Position numbers and translations under genes: made by a program. A DNA stretch of 64,000 nt from Ktedonobacteria bacterium brp13 (GTDB lineage Bacteria; Chloroflexota; Ktedonobacteria; Ktedonobacterales; Ktedonobacteraceae): the NCBI GenBank assembly GCA_015099395.1, contig AP024096.1, positions 5,456,001-5,520,000 on the forward strand, written 5' to 3'. Below are positions 45,867-54,207 of the stretch, one piece after another; position 1 is the stretch's first letter, and every line of letters starts with the position of its first letter. Below the pieces are notes generated by a model. It made no database searches. It had not been told where the DNA came from and saw nothing but the letters and a program-made list of their open reading frames with translations.

Positions 45867-47381
45867 TCACGCATTCAACTCGGCAGAGCCTATTTGCATT
45901 GTAAGCCTATCCGCATAACGCTCCTCTTCTATCGGTAAGACCTTCTTCTTGAGCGAGTCGTTAAAATAGGTCATGGTCTGCGTACCTGCTTGCGTCTCGT
46001 ACGTCACACCAAAGACCTGCCGCGTACCGGCTGCCTGCTTGAGTTTGACTGTGACACCATATTTGCTAATAACCTGCCTCACCGAGCACTTTTCTTTAAG
46101 AGCGACTGTCTTAATCAGACTATAATAGTGATAATATCGGAACTTTCCTAACTTGCTACTCACATCCGTTGCAAGGCAATAATAGTTGTAAAGACCGCTG
46201 ATCTCTGCATTATAGAGCCTCAGGAGCTCTGGCAAGGGCAGATTAACACGGGCCTTATGATGTACGGCTTTCCCACGGGCGACAAATGGTTTAAGCTGCT
46301 CCTGTATTACAGCACCAGGTACAAAGAGCTGAATAGGCTCACGAGACTCATTGGACAGAGTGGCGGCGCGCGCACTGCGACTGCGGGTATATGCAGCAAA
46401 GCTAGCATGTTGACGCTTTGCAATCTCATAGCCCAGGAAACATACACGCTGATCAGAGAGGTTGGTAAGAGTCATCGCCTCCACACCCCGCTCCAATTGG
46501 AGCTCCGCGGATAGGAAGGTCTTGATCTCCGCACTCAACTGCTCAGCAAGCAACTTGCTGCCGACAATCATGACAATAAAAGAGTCTAAGTACCGGATAT
46601 ACTGTGCACAGTAATGAGAGTAAACACACCGTTTCTCCATGAATAGATCCAACTCGTGGAGGTAGATATTCGCCAGTAACGGGCTAACGATCCCACCCTG
46701 TAGCCTGTTTTGTTGCGCTCCAGTCGTTTGAGAGAGCTGAAACGCAGGCAACATGGGAGACGCCAGGGACTCCGTATACGACCAATATCCTGCATGTTGA
46801 AACGTGTCGATAAGATTGAGAAAACGTCCATCACAGATCTTACGAGAGAGTATAGCGCGGAGCCTGCTATGTGAAATCACATCAAAAAAATTTTCGATGC
46901 TTCCCTCGATGACCCAATCTGTCCCTTTGCTTGTCGCCTGAAGCTGAGTCAATGCCGTCTGATAACTGCGACCCGGACGAGATCCGTGCGAGCTATCTTT
47001 AAACACAGGCTCATAGATTGCTTGCAACAGCAGACGTATAACTTCTTGTACCAGCATAGTAATATCTATTGTATGAAAAGGTGGCGCAGATGATCGTCGT
47101 TGCCCACGAGTTTGCGAGCCATCCATAGTGCTAAAGTGCTGCACTGGAGCAGGACGATAGCTCTCATGCTTAAGTAGCATGATAGCCTCCTGTACCTTTT
47201 GGAGGGTCCCTGGCTCCATGGGCTGCGTTTGCTGGTACCCTATTTTCATACAGATATTGTTATATGCCAGTCGAAAAAAGTCAGGATTAAACAGGTTTCG
47301 ATACAATCTGTCAAAGACAAAATCGCTGTTCTGGGTTGACTTTTGAGCTAGCATTGATAGAACTACGTCAGCGCTCTGCAT
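45867..47381 (-). CDS. Group II intron-encoded protein: RT-degenerate maturase
   Basis: 504 aa. Order: RT0 (FDRLYRNLFNPDFF), fingers/palm (SRPGRSYQTAL, LQGGIVSPLLANIYLHELD), then maturase domain X (LLRLYNAEISGLYNYYCL, KFRYYHYYSL). The polymerase site is damaged. Motif A has Ser161 where active enzymes have Asp (EGSIENFFD against EGDI..FFD), and motif C is Tyr-Leu-Asp266-Ser267 instead of YADD. No C-terminal HNH endonuclease is present. The ORF is otherwise full-length, and the X domain looks intact, so the protein may still help splicing while being unable to copy DNA. GAGGT precedes the ATG. Confidence 0.92.
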   Translation of the reverse strand: MQSADVVLSMLAQKSTQNSDFVFDRLYRNLFNPDFFRLAYNNICMKIGYQQTQPMEPGTLQKVQEAIMLLKHESYRPAPVQHFSTMDGSQTRGQRRSSAPPFHTIDITMLVQEVIRLLLQAIYEPVFKDSSHGSRPGRSYQTALTQLQATSKGTDWVIEGSIENFFDVISHSRLRAILSRKICDGRFLNLIDTFQHAGYWSYTESLASPMLPAFQLSQTTGAQQNRLQGGIVSPLLANIYLHELDLFMEKRCVYSHYCAQYIRYLDSFIVMIVGSKLLAEQLSAEIKTFLSAELQLERGVEAMTLTNLSDQRVCFLGYEIAKRQHASFAAYTRSRSARAATLSNESREPIQLFVPGAVIQEQLKPFVARGKAVHHKARVNLPLPELLRLYNAEISGLYNYYCLATDVSSKLGKFRYYHYYSLIKTVALKEKCSVRQVISKYGVTVKLKQAAGTRQVFGVTYETQAGTQTMTYFNDSLKKKVLPIEEERYADRLTMQIGSAELNA

Positions 47382-47925
47382 TACGCATACCTCTGTAATC
47401 CCTCAATTGAACGACCTGCCTCCCTTCGCCATGTAGCAGTAGTTATCTGCCGCGGACTACTATGGAGACTCCGTAGCCATGTCAGGTATTCAGAATCAAC
47501 ACTCATAGCCCCGAAGGGCATCCTGATGTAGGCTATCTCCGTTTAGCAAAACATTTTGTATAAGCAGGTGGTTTAGGTTCCCGTTCGTTTCCTTTACGTA
47601 TCTCCGATACGCTGTGAGGATGCTAGAGAGTACAGGTGTCGTGGGGAAATACTCCTGTAAGCGTCCTCCATATACGTTAAACAATCAGCTTACGTATACC
47701 CCGGCGGTTCTGGGCCAGGAAACTGGGTTTAAAGCAGTATAGCTTTGACCATGCCACCTCGTGGTCTTGCGTCACTATCTTCTAGCTGATTTCCAGGTAT
47801 GACGCGTTACTAGCGTGCTATGTTCCCTTGCGACGTTTCCATCTCCGGTAAGCTAGTTGACCATACGGGTCCTCTCTACCCGTAATTCCCTTAGGAACGA
47901 TACAAAACGAGCCTTACGGACGCAC

Positions 47926-47970
47926 ACCCACGCCTCCCTTCTGGTTGGCAACTGCATACACTTTAGACAC
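47926..47970 (-). CDS. parA: ParA/Soj partition ATPase, exon 1
   Basis: Fifteen codons from a GTG start: MSKVYAVANQKGGVG. The exon stops in the middle of the Walker A motif. Continuing into the intron the frame reads three codons and a stop, so unspliced message gives only an 18-residue peptide. A GAGGAAAGG lies rather far upstream. An in-frame TAG three codons before the GTG limits the start to this position. Confidence 0.92.
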
Positions 47971-48237
47971 CGGGTGCTACCGTACCTTTCCTCTTCCATG
48001 CCGAAGAATAATAAAGCTCCGCTTCATCGTCATTGTAACAAATGTATTAGAGAGAAGCAACATGCGTTAAAGCACAGAGCAGCAAATGAAGATATCCTTC
48101 ATTTCAAGATACAGCATGTACAAGAAGCTAAAGAGGCTCAGAGAATCGGAGATAAGGGGGAGGATAAAAGCTAGCATTGCGCGTTATTTGCGCGTCCTCC
48201 CCAGCAGAAGCGCCTGGAGCGTTAGAGAATTAGAGAA
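47971..48237. other. Upstream region of parA
   Basis: 267 bases between the membrane protein gene and parA exon 1. It should contain the parAB promoter on the minus strand; no convincing hexamers were recognised. A plus-strand frame at 47857-48174 crosses exon 1 and is considered a shadow. Confidence 0.4.
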
Positions 48238-48747
48238 TTAGAGCGTTACACGGTTTTCACCGGCTGGCATCGTAAAGCGCAAGAAACCGCCATTCGCCAG
48301 ACGTGTGCAGACCACGGCGATCGTATAGAATGTAAAGAGGATGACCGCTGTAATAAGCTCAGAGATCACGAAGTTACCAATTGTGAGGTGTTGCGAGCCA
48401 TGGGCAAACATACGCAAGATTGCCGGTCCCGGCTGCACATCAAACATACGCAGCGATGCACCAACACACAGGCTCACAACAATATCAATCACCAGACAGA
48501 GCGCAGCCAGTCGCGGTCCCAACGCCCAGAAACGTTTGCTCAAACGTTCACGCTTCGTTGAACGCATGCGACGAGCCGCCCAGACTGGTGGTAAAATATA
48601 TTGCAAGACGATAAAGATCAGGGGCACAAGAACAAAAAACCAGCCTGGAAAGTTGCCAGGAGTGATGCAGGCACCCAGACGGCCCAGTGCATAAATCACC
48701 AGACCTTCGATTACGCCCCGACGATAACTGACTTTGTTAAACAACAT
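48238..48747 (-). CDS. Unrecognised four-helix membrane protein
   Basis: 169 aa from ATG 48747 (CAGGTTT upstream). Hydrophobic segments near residues 15-30, 36-54, 78-100 and 128-150, with a basic loop after the second (AARRMRSTKRERLSKR). No family is recognised; it has the composition of an integral membrane protein. It lies upstream of parA on the same strand, 267 bases away. Confidence 0.65.
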   Translation of the reverse strand: MLFNKVSYRRGVIEGLVIYALGRLGACITPGNFPGWFFVLVPLIFIVLQYILPPVWAARRMRSTKRERLSKRFWALGPRLAALCLVIDIVVSLCVGASLRMFDVQPGPAILRMFAHGSQHLTIGNFVISELITAVILFTFYTIAVVCTRLANGGFLRFTMPAGENRVTL

Positions 48748-48924
48748 AGAGCTAAACCTGAATTCGTATGAACTACAGCAACGTATACAATACACTGGAT
48801 GTATGCACCTGGACACAGCATATTCAGCACACATCTGGGATAGCGACAGGAAAATACCTGGAGGTCGGGGCGCTTGGGAACGTTATACGCTACAAAACAG
48901 CCTTATGAACCATAATCAGACTGT

Positions 48925-49152
48925 TTAGTGGCAACCACAAGAACCACCGCCACAACCACAACTACCGCCAGCGGTCGGCAGGCTCTCCATAGAGTCTTCG
49001 CCACTCCCACGTGGAGCCGCAAAGACCGAGAGTAAACGGCGAACGTTGTCACTCTGGCACTTCATGCAGACAATATCTTCTGAGTGCTTGTAACCCACAA
49101 GCAGCTCAAATTTAGCATTGCAATCCGAGCAGTAGTACTCGTACAATGGCAT
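48925..49152 (-). CDS. FmdB-like small zinc-ribbon protein
   Basis: 75 aa from ATG 49152 (GGAGG ribosome site). N-terminal zinc ribbon typical of FmdB family regulators: PLYEYYCSDCNAKFELL and IVCMKCQSDNVRRLL. The C-terminus is a Gly/Cys tail (GSCGCGGGSCGCH) that may bind extra metal. Function in the family is poorly known. Confidence 0.88.
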   Translation of the reverse strand: MPLYEYYCSDCNAKFELLVGYKHSEDIVCMKCQSDNVRRLLSVFAAPRGSGEDSMESLPTAGGSCGCGGGSCGCH

Positions 49153-49365
49153 AAAACAGTACCTCCGGTTTTTTCGGAAAAATAGAAAACAGACAATTGC
49201 TATCAAATATTGTAGTGTCTGGCCCAAATCCCGTCAAGTCAGCTATAATTGTATGCGTTCCTGCTACGAACCGCAAACAGACGCTTATGCGATCTCAGCG
49301 CAACGCTTTAACACTGCGCATTTAAATATCTTTCATTGTTATGTGTAGAGAGGGAAGAAGTACTC

Positions 49366-50544
49366 ATGGCCCTTACCATAGGAATCGTTGGCTTGCCCCA
49401 GAGCGGCAAGACCAGCCTGTTCAATGCTCTGACCCGCGCTGGCGCGCCTATCGGCGGCTATGCGACAAGTACCGTACAAGCCAACGTTGGTGTTGTACAG
49501 GTACCTGATGCACGCCTGCAACCACTGGCTGATATCTTTCAGCCACCAAAAGTAACGCCAACCACTGTCGAATTTGTCGATGTTGCCGGTATGGGACAGG
49601 CAACACAGAGTGGCAACAAAGAGAAAGAGAAGGGACTCAGTCCTGAATTTCTGGGCCATATTCGTAATGCGGATGCACTGGCCGTTGTGTTACGCACCTT
49701 CAAAAACGATAATGTGACCCATGTCAACAATAGCATCAATCCTTATCGCGATCTCGAATCGTTGAACGCAGAACTTATGGTCACCGATCTGGCCTCCGTC
49801 GAGCGCCGTATCGAACGCTCAAAACGCGCCGCCAAATCGGGCGACAAGAAGTATCTGCAAGAGAGCGAGATGCTCACCCGTTATCAGGAGGCACTCAACG
49901 AGTTCAAGCTGATCCAGGATCTGGAGCTCTCGCAGCAAGATCATGCCCTGCTGAAAGACCTCTTCCTGCTGACCATGAAGCCACGGATGTACGTGTTGAA
50001 TGTCAGCGAAGATGTACTGGGCGAGGCCAATGAACTGCTGGATAAGATCTCAGCCGGTCAGGCGGTCAGTGAAGAGGGTCTGGGTGAAGAGTTGAAGGGG
50101 ATCTTGAGTGTCGCACAGCGCGCGAAGAGCGAGAAGGCCGAGATTGTAGCGGTCTCCGCCTCCCTGGAGGCCGAGCTCTCCGAACTACCCGAAGAGGATG
50201 CGCAGGAATATCTTCAGTCGCTGGGTCTGCCAAAGCTGGGTGCTGACCGCGTCATCCAGGTCGGCTATCGCCTGCTCAACTTGATCACGTTCCTGACAGC
50301 CGGTGAAGACGAAGTACGCGCCTGGACCGTCACCAGTGGAGCGAAAGCACCTGAAGCCGCTGGCAAGATCCACTCCGATATCGAGCGTGGCTTCATCCGT
50401 GCCGAAGTCGTTCACTTTAACGACTTCATGGAATGCGGATCCTTTGCCGCCGCCACAAAGAAAGGCGTTCTGCGCCTGGAAGGCAAAGAATACGTCATTA
50501 AAGATGGCGATATCGCACACTTCCGCTTTAACGTCGGTAAGTAA
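49366..50544 (+). CDS. ychF: YchF/OLA1-family P-loop NTPase
   Basis: 392 aa. The G domain starts IGIVGLPQSGKTSLFNAL, then EFVDVAGM (G3). The helical insert is rich in Glu/Lys (about 120-200), and the C-terminal TGS-like domain ends GKEYVIKDGDIAHFRFNV, the hallmark of YchF. The P-loop GLPQSGKT differs from the usual GLPNVGKS, so it belongs to a divergent branch. YchF prefers ATP and binds ribosomes in translation and stress control. GAGGGAAGAAG lies upstream of the ATG. Confidence 0.92.
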   Translation: MALTIGIVGLPQSGKTSLFNALTRAGAPIGGYATSTVQANVGVVQVPDARLQPLADIFQPPKVTPTTVEFVDVAGMGQATQSGNKEKEKGLSPEFLGHIRNADALAVVLRTFKNDNVTHVNNSINPYRDLESLNAELMVTDLASVERRIERSKRAAKSGDKKYLQESEMLTRYQEALNEFKLIQDLELSQQDHALLKDLFLLTMKPRMYVLNVSEDVLGEANELLDKISAGQAVSEEGLGEELKGILSVAQRAKSEKAEIVAVSASLEAELSELPEEDAQEYLQSLGLPKLGADRVIQVGYRLLNLITFLTAGEDEVRAWTVTSGAKAPEAAGKIHSDIERGFIRAEVVHFNDFMECGSFAAATKKGVLRLEGKEYVIKDGDIAHFRFNVGK

Positions 50545-50564
50545 GACTGCATGCAGGCCATAGA

Positions 50565-50603
50565 GGGGAGGGCACCAGATCGCGAGATCATACGGTCCTC
50601 CCC
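50565..50603. terminator. Convergent terminator after ychF
   Basis: GGGGAGG pairs with CCTCCCC, with an internal GATC-gcga-GATC hairpin. Confidence 0.6.
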
Positions 50604-50610
50604 TACAACT

Positions 50611-50850
50611 TTACTCATATTGCTTGACGAGCTTGTCTACAAGATTACCGATCTCATGCCACAGGTGGTGTTGATAGTCCAGCATACGCGATTGGTTCAG
50701 ATCAAATTCGCGGTTTGAGGCATCTTTTTTAGCGTTCTCGGCGAATTGGGCTGAGAGAGCCTGCGTCTTCTCGCCGCGTCCATGCAAATAGCTTCCCAGT
50801 TCGTTCAGGTCTTTTAAGAGCGCCTGATATTTCTCATCAGTACCTGGCAT
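50611..50850 (-). CDS. Small helical protein of unknown function
   Basis: 79 aa, charged and helix-forming throughout (for example EKYQALLKDLNELGSYLHG). No family recognised. It is preceded by GGAGAGACGG and lies 57 bases after the selenoprotein candidate on the same strand, so the two may be co-transcribed. Confidence 0.55.
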   Translation of the reverse strand: MPGTDEKYQALLKDLNELGSYLHGRGEKTQALSAQFAENAKKDASNREFDLNQSRMLDYQHHLWHEIGNLVDKLVKQYE

Positions 50851-50906
50851 TCCGTCTCTCCTATCTTTGAGCCATCGCGCCCATACAAATCCTTGCCCGG
50901 TAGCGC

Positions 50907-51410
50907 TTACTCGTCGAGCTTGAGCGCGTCAGCGAAGCGATTAAAGAAGTTGAACAGGCCGATGACGGTAGTTAATTCTACGATCTCTCCATCGTCAAAG
51001 TATGATTGTAGCTCGTCCCATAGCTCTTCGTCTACATCACGCGCACTCGTCGTGACAATCTCTGCATAACGGATGGCCACCAGTTCACGATCCGTAAAGA
51101 GCTCACGATGCTCATCAATATGGTAGAGCGCATCCAGTAATGCTTCGTCGACTCCCATCTGCCTTGCCAAGGCAGTATGTGCAGACTCTCAGTAGAAACA
51201 GTTGTTGACCTGCGAGACCCGGATAGAGAGCAACTCTTTGAGCTGGACCTCGACGGTACCTGTGCGCATGGCGGTCTCCAGCAGTTGCATGGCATCACGC
51301 ATCAGTGCCGGACGCTGCCCCATGGTCTGAAATAACGTCGTCATAGTAGCGCTACTATCGCTACCCATAGTGGGCAAAGGCACCTGGGTGACCCGTGGAA
51401 TACGAGGCAT
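50907..51410 (-). CDS. AhpD-like / carboxymuconolactone decarboxylase-family protein, probable selenoprotein
   Basis: 167 aa if the TGA at 51189-51191 is read as selenocysteine. Both halves are in one frame and belong to one AhpD-like protein. The redox motif reads CFY-U-ESAHTALARQMG, with Cys71, the TGA at position 74 and His78, where relatives have CxxC...H. Downstream sequence (LYHIDEHRELFTDRE, FNFFNRFADALKLDE) is the normal family C-terminus with no other damage. A hairpin at 51159-51175 fits a bacterial SECIS. The family reduces peroxides or protein disulfides. The alternative is a nonsense-mutated Cys codon (TGC to TGA). AAAGGAG precedes the ATG. Confidence 0.8.
51159..51175 (-). promoter_or_regulatory. 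Candidate bacterial SECIS element
   Basis: CTGCCTT-GGC-AAGGCAG forms a 7-bp hairpin starting 13 bases after the in-frame TGA. Its apical loop begins with GG about 20 bases after the TGA, inside the range described for bacterial SECIS elements. Confidence 0.6.
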
Positions 51411-51833
51411 AGAGACATCTTCTCCTTTCGTCTAATACATACATCACATCGACACATACATCATCGACCGCTCGTTACGGCTGATGATACTAATAACATT
51501 GTAAGGCATGGCAGGTGAAAAGAGAGTGAAGTAAGTGTAGCGCGGTTTGTTAATTCGTTTATAACTGAGGAGGATGGCACTCCTGTGAAGGAGTATTTTG
51601 CTCAAATTATTGGCACAACCGTTATCTGGGCATCGCATCTAATTTGGGAACTGGCTCTGCAAGCCATGTGATCACAAGTCAATTTTCAAAGCTCTACTGT
51701 ATAAGAGCCCTCTACAGGCCACTTGAAAATTTAGATGCGATTGCCCTGCTATGTCCCCCTGGACTACTTGGCACTCCTGTCACTCAAGTAGACCTTGCTT
51801 GACGTATTCTTGCCTTTTTTAATACTGCAAAGT
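51411..51833. other. Intergenic region with an inverted-repeat element
   Basis: About 420 bases with no supported gene. It contains the inverted-repeat segment 51628-51746; the rest shows nothing recognisable. Confidence 0.45.
51628..51746. repeat. 119-bp segment bounded by 15-16-bp inverted repeats
   Basis: The left end GGGCATCGCATCTAA and the right end TTAGATGCGATTGCCC are inverted copies differing by one extra base. The segment has no coding capacity and could be a MITE-like remnant or a structured RNA. Confidence 0.5.
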
Positions 51834-52211
51834 TTAATTGGACGAATGGAGGCCCACCCTATTACCTTCTGAATCGCGGAATTGTGCAATAAAACCATTG
51901 CCGCCACTGTTCTCAGTTTTGGGAAGCAGGATTTTCCCGCCAGCAGTCTCTACGCGTGATAACGGTCCGTCAAGGCTTTCGCCCCTATCAATATATATTA
52001 TCGAACCTATATCGGTTGGTTCGTAGCCAGTACCTTCAACAAGTGCCAACCCTGCGCCCAGGGCTTTTATATCAAGCGGGAAAATACCGTATTTTCTTCC
52101 TCTCGGGATCGGTACTAGCTTAATACTTACCTCAAACACAGTCTCATAAAACTGCTTTGCACGATCAAACTCCTTTACGGGTAATTCTACCCAGTATACT
52201 GCGTTGCGCAT
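51834..52211 (-). CDS. VOC (glyoxalase-like) family protein
   Basis: 125 aa. Single vicinal-oxygen-chelate domain: AVYWVELPVKEFDRAKQFYE at the start and FIAQFRDSEGNRVGLH at the end. This branch (glyoxalase/bleomycin-resistance-like, YdeO-type) usually dimerises around a metal; substrate unknown. Starts ATG 52211 after GGGGGACAA. The degraded SRPBCC gene immediately upstream on the same strand belongs to a family often found next to VOC genes. Confidence 0.88.
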   Translation of the reverse strand: MRNAVYWVELPVKEFDRAKQFYETVFEVSIKLVPIPRGRKYGIFPLDIKALGAGLALVEGTGYEPTDIGSIIYIDRGESLDGPLSRVETAGGKILLPKTENSGGNGFIAQFRDSEGNRVGLHSSN

Positions 52212-52226
52212 ATGTACTTGTCCCCC

Positions 52227-52433
52227 TTATGTATTATATATGTTGATAGCATTGGCTATATTAGCCAGGGTTCGTTCGATACGATCAGGAAGCGTCATCG
52301 GGCCTCCTCTCATGTGAAGCAAGATGCGCGTGTGCTTTTCTTTATAGGCAACCATCCCATCTGGCAGGACAAGAGCATGAAAGACGTTCTCCGGCGTTGC
52401 TTCAATCGTCAGTTCTTGCACAATATCTGACAT
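52227..52433 (-). pseudogene. Truncated SRPBCC/AHSA1-like gene
   Basis: About 68 codons. The start MSDIVQELTIEATPENVFHA resembles the N-terminus of SRPBCC/AHSA1 proteins (usually 140-160 aa). The end PDRIERTLANIANAI looks like the C-terminal helix. The beta-rich middle is missing, so an internal deletion is the simplest explanation. It could also be a very short unrelated protein. Confidence 0.5.
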
Positions 52434-52455
52434 CGGACTTCCTTTCAAGAGAGAC

Positions 52456-52501
52456 GCTAGCGCGCTATACTTAACTTTCTGGTTAAGTATAGCGCGCTAG
52501 C
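52456..52501. repeat. Perfect 20-bp inverted repeat (palindrome)
   Basis: Arms GCTAGCGCGCTATACTTAAC and its exact complement flank a 6-base loop. It sits 23 bases upstream of the SRPBCC remnant start, where an operator or promoter would be. It could be a regulator site (SRPBCC/AHSA1 genes are often paired with ArsR-type repressors, absent here) or a hairpin element. Confidence 0.7.
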
Positions 52502-52710
52502 AGGTACTCTGTCAAGGGTGCAAACTGCGCGAGATTCTCATCTGTTAAATCGAAACGGAATGAACCACCAACCTGCGCTTCTCCCAGAAAACAAGGCGTC
52601 CGTAATAGAAAGGTTGGTAGTGGATCGAGGAGTGATTTGTACGATAGCTCGGGTGTACATTACCAAAATCTGATCAGTCTCTTTGCTTCTGGTAAGATTG
52701 CCATTCAGCG

Positions 52711-52746
52711 AAAAAAAGAGAGTCAGTGTAGTACACTGACCCTCTT
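52711..52746 (-). terminator. Rho-independent terminator of tRNA-Asn
   Basis: On the minus strand GAGGGTCAGTGTA pairs with TACACTGACTCTC and is followed by seven T. It is directly downstream of the tRNA. Confidence 0.9.
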
Positions 52747-52751
52747 CTGAT

Positions 52752-52826
52752 TGGCTCCCCGGACAGGACTCGAACCTATAACACATCGGTTAACAGCCGA
52801 TTGCTCTACCATTGAGCTACCGGGGA
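52752..52826 (-). tRNA. tRNA-Asn (anticodon GTT)
   Basis: A cloverleaf folds from TCCCCGG to CCGGGGA with discriminator G and an encoded CCA. The D arm is AGCTCAATGGTAGAGC, the anticodon loop CTGTTAA reads GTT, and the T arm is GGTTCGAGTCC. Body of 72 bases plus CCA. A strong terminator follows on the same strand. Confidence 0.97.
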
Positions 52827-53028
52827 ATGGTTTTCTCAAGCTTGTAATAATTATAACAAATTCAGCTTGAAAAATCAATAGTTTTTGCAGGTTAACAATT
52901 TGATACGGTGTTAACCTGCAAAAAATCTCTTTTGTGATACTCTTTCTCTGTTATGATGATCACGGTTTGACAGCTTTGCAGGCTCATGTTTACAATGGGG
53001 GGTGAGCAGAAATGAGCGGGAGAGTGCA

Positions 53029-54201
53029 GTGAATATAGATACCCAACATACCCAACAACAGGAAGCAGCGATTATCGCGACCACGCGCATCGGTATTATC
53101 GGCGGCGGTCAACTTGGCTTGATGCTGAGTGAGGCTGCGCGCAAGATGGGCTTTGCATCGGTGGTGGTACTCGATCCAACACCGCAATGCCCGGCCTCGA
53201 CGGTGGCTGAACAGATCGTAGGCAGCTTGAAAGATGAGGCAGCCCTGCGTCAACTGGCGAGTCGCGCTGACGTCCTGACATACGAGATCGAACATATTAA
53301 TACGGAGGCCCTGCAAGTCATTCGCGCCGAGGGAGCAACGATCTATCCAGCGCCTGAATTGCTAGCCGTCATTCAAAATAAATATGAGCAAAAAGTCTTT
53401 TTAGAGCAGCATGGTATCCCGGTGGCACCCTTTATGGAGATTAAGCAGCCGAGCGATATCGAGCAAGCGGCGCAACGCTGGGGCTATCCACTGGTCTTAA
53501 AGGCCAAAAAGGACGCCTACGATGGACGCGGCAATGCACGTGTGAACAGCGCACAGGAGATACCTGCGGCACTTGCACGGCTGGGCGATCGTGAGCTCTA
53601 TATCGAGCAACGCATTGATCTGGCAAAAGAGCTGGGGATCATGATTGCGCGCAATGCACGTGGCGAGACCTCAACCTTTCCCGTCGTTGAGATGCTCCAC
53701 GAGCGCGATATCTGCCTGAGCGTCCTGGCACCGGCCCCCATTGCCACAGAGCTACAGGAACAGGCCCGCGCGATAGCATTGCGCACGATCGACCTCTTTG
53801 AAGGGATCGGTATCTTTGGCGTTGAGATGTTCCTGGATCAGGCTGGCAAGCTCTGGCTGAACGAGATTGCACCGCGCCCCCACAACTCAGGTCACTATAC
53901 AATCGAAGCCTGCCAGACCTCGCAGTTTGAGCAACATCTACGCGCCATCACCAACCTCTCACTGACCCCCACGACGTTGCTCTATCCAGCGGCGGTCATG
54001 GAGAATATCCTGGGTGAGCGCAACGGTCCGGCGGCAGTACAGTGGTCACGTGCCTACGATAAAACCCATGTCTTTCCACATATCTATGGCAAACGCGAGA
54101 CGAAGATCGATCGCAAGATGGGCCATATCACGGTAGTTGGCGACGACCTGGAGCAGGTCTATCAGCAGGCAAAGGAGGCGAGGGCGACGCTCTCGATTTA
54201 A
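53029..54201 (+). CDS. purK: 5-(carboxyamino)imidazole ribonucleotide synthase
   Basis: 390 aa from GTG 53029 (GGGAGAG upstream); GTG 53002 is an alternative. ATP-grasp enzyme that carboxylates AIR with bicarbonate. Motifs: GIIGGGQLGLMLSEAARKMG, LTYEIEHIN, PLVLKAKKDAYDGRGNARV, LWLNEIAPRPHNSGHYTIEA. The last is diagnostic for PurK. It is 6 bases before purE; together they convert AIR to CAIR, the step between PurM and PurC encoded in the main cluster 35 kb away. Confidence 0.97.
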   Translation: MNIDTQHTQQQEAAIIATTRIGIIGGGQLGLMLSEAARKMGFASVVVLDPTPQCPASTVAEQIVGSLKDEAALRQLASRADVLTYEIEHINTEALQVIRAEGATIYPAPELLAVIQNKYEQKVFLEQHGIPVAPFMEIKQPSDIEQAAQRWGYPLVLKAKKDAYDGRGNARVNSAQEIPAALARLGDRELYIEQRIDLAKELGIMIARNARGETSTFPVVEMLHERDICLSVLAPAPIATELQEQARAIALRTIDLFEGIGIFGVEMFLDQAGKLWLNEIAPRPHNSGHYTIEACQTSQFEQHLRAITNLSLTPTTLLYPAAVMENILGERNGPAAVQWSRAYDKTHVFPHIYGKRETKIDRKMGHITVVGDDLEQVYQQAKEARATLSI

Positions 54202-54207
54202 GCCCAC

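Larger units (their letters stand above)
45692..47925 (-). mobile_element. Group II intron inserted in the parA P-loop
   Basis: 2234 nt. The 5' end reads GTGCGTCCG (consensus GUGYG) directly after exon 1; the 3' end is CCCTAC (consensus AY) directly before exon 2. Removing it restores an uninterrupted parA frame at the base level. Domain V is at 45753-45786 and the intron-encoded protein occupies domain IV. Bases 47382-47925 hold domains I-III; in this part ACCCAG (47723-47728, minus strand) could pair with five of the last six exon bases as an EBS1, which is tentative. The insertion lies in a coding motif, whereas IIC introns favour terminators. Confidence 0.95.

Noticed and set aside
45692..45874. 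N-terminal extension of parA into upstream sequence (a 302-residue frame)
   Set aside because: The extra residues come from group II intron domains V and VI and do not contain a P-loop. The true N-terminus is exon 1 at 47926-47970.
47857..48174. 105-codon plus-strand frame over parA exon 1
   Set aside because: No ribosome site or recognisable domain, and it crosses the exon/intron boundary on the opposite strand.
50907..51410. Reading the AhpD-like locus as two separate genes or a simple pseudogene
   Set aside because: Both parts are in one frame, the only interruption is one TGA at the second active-site Cys, and a SECIS-like hairpin follows. A nonsense mutation remains the alternative but is the less complete explanation.
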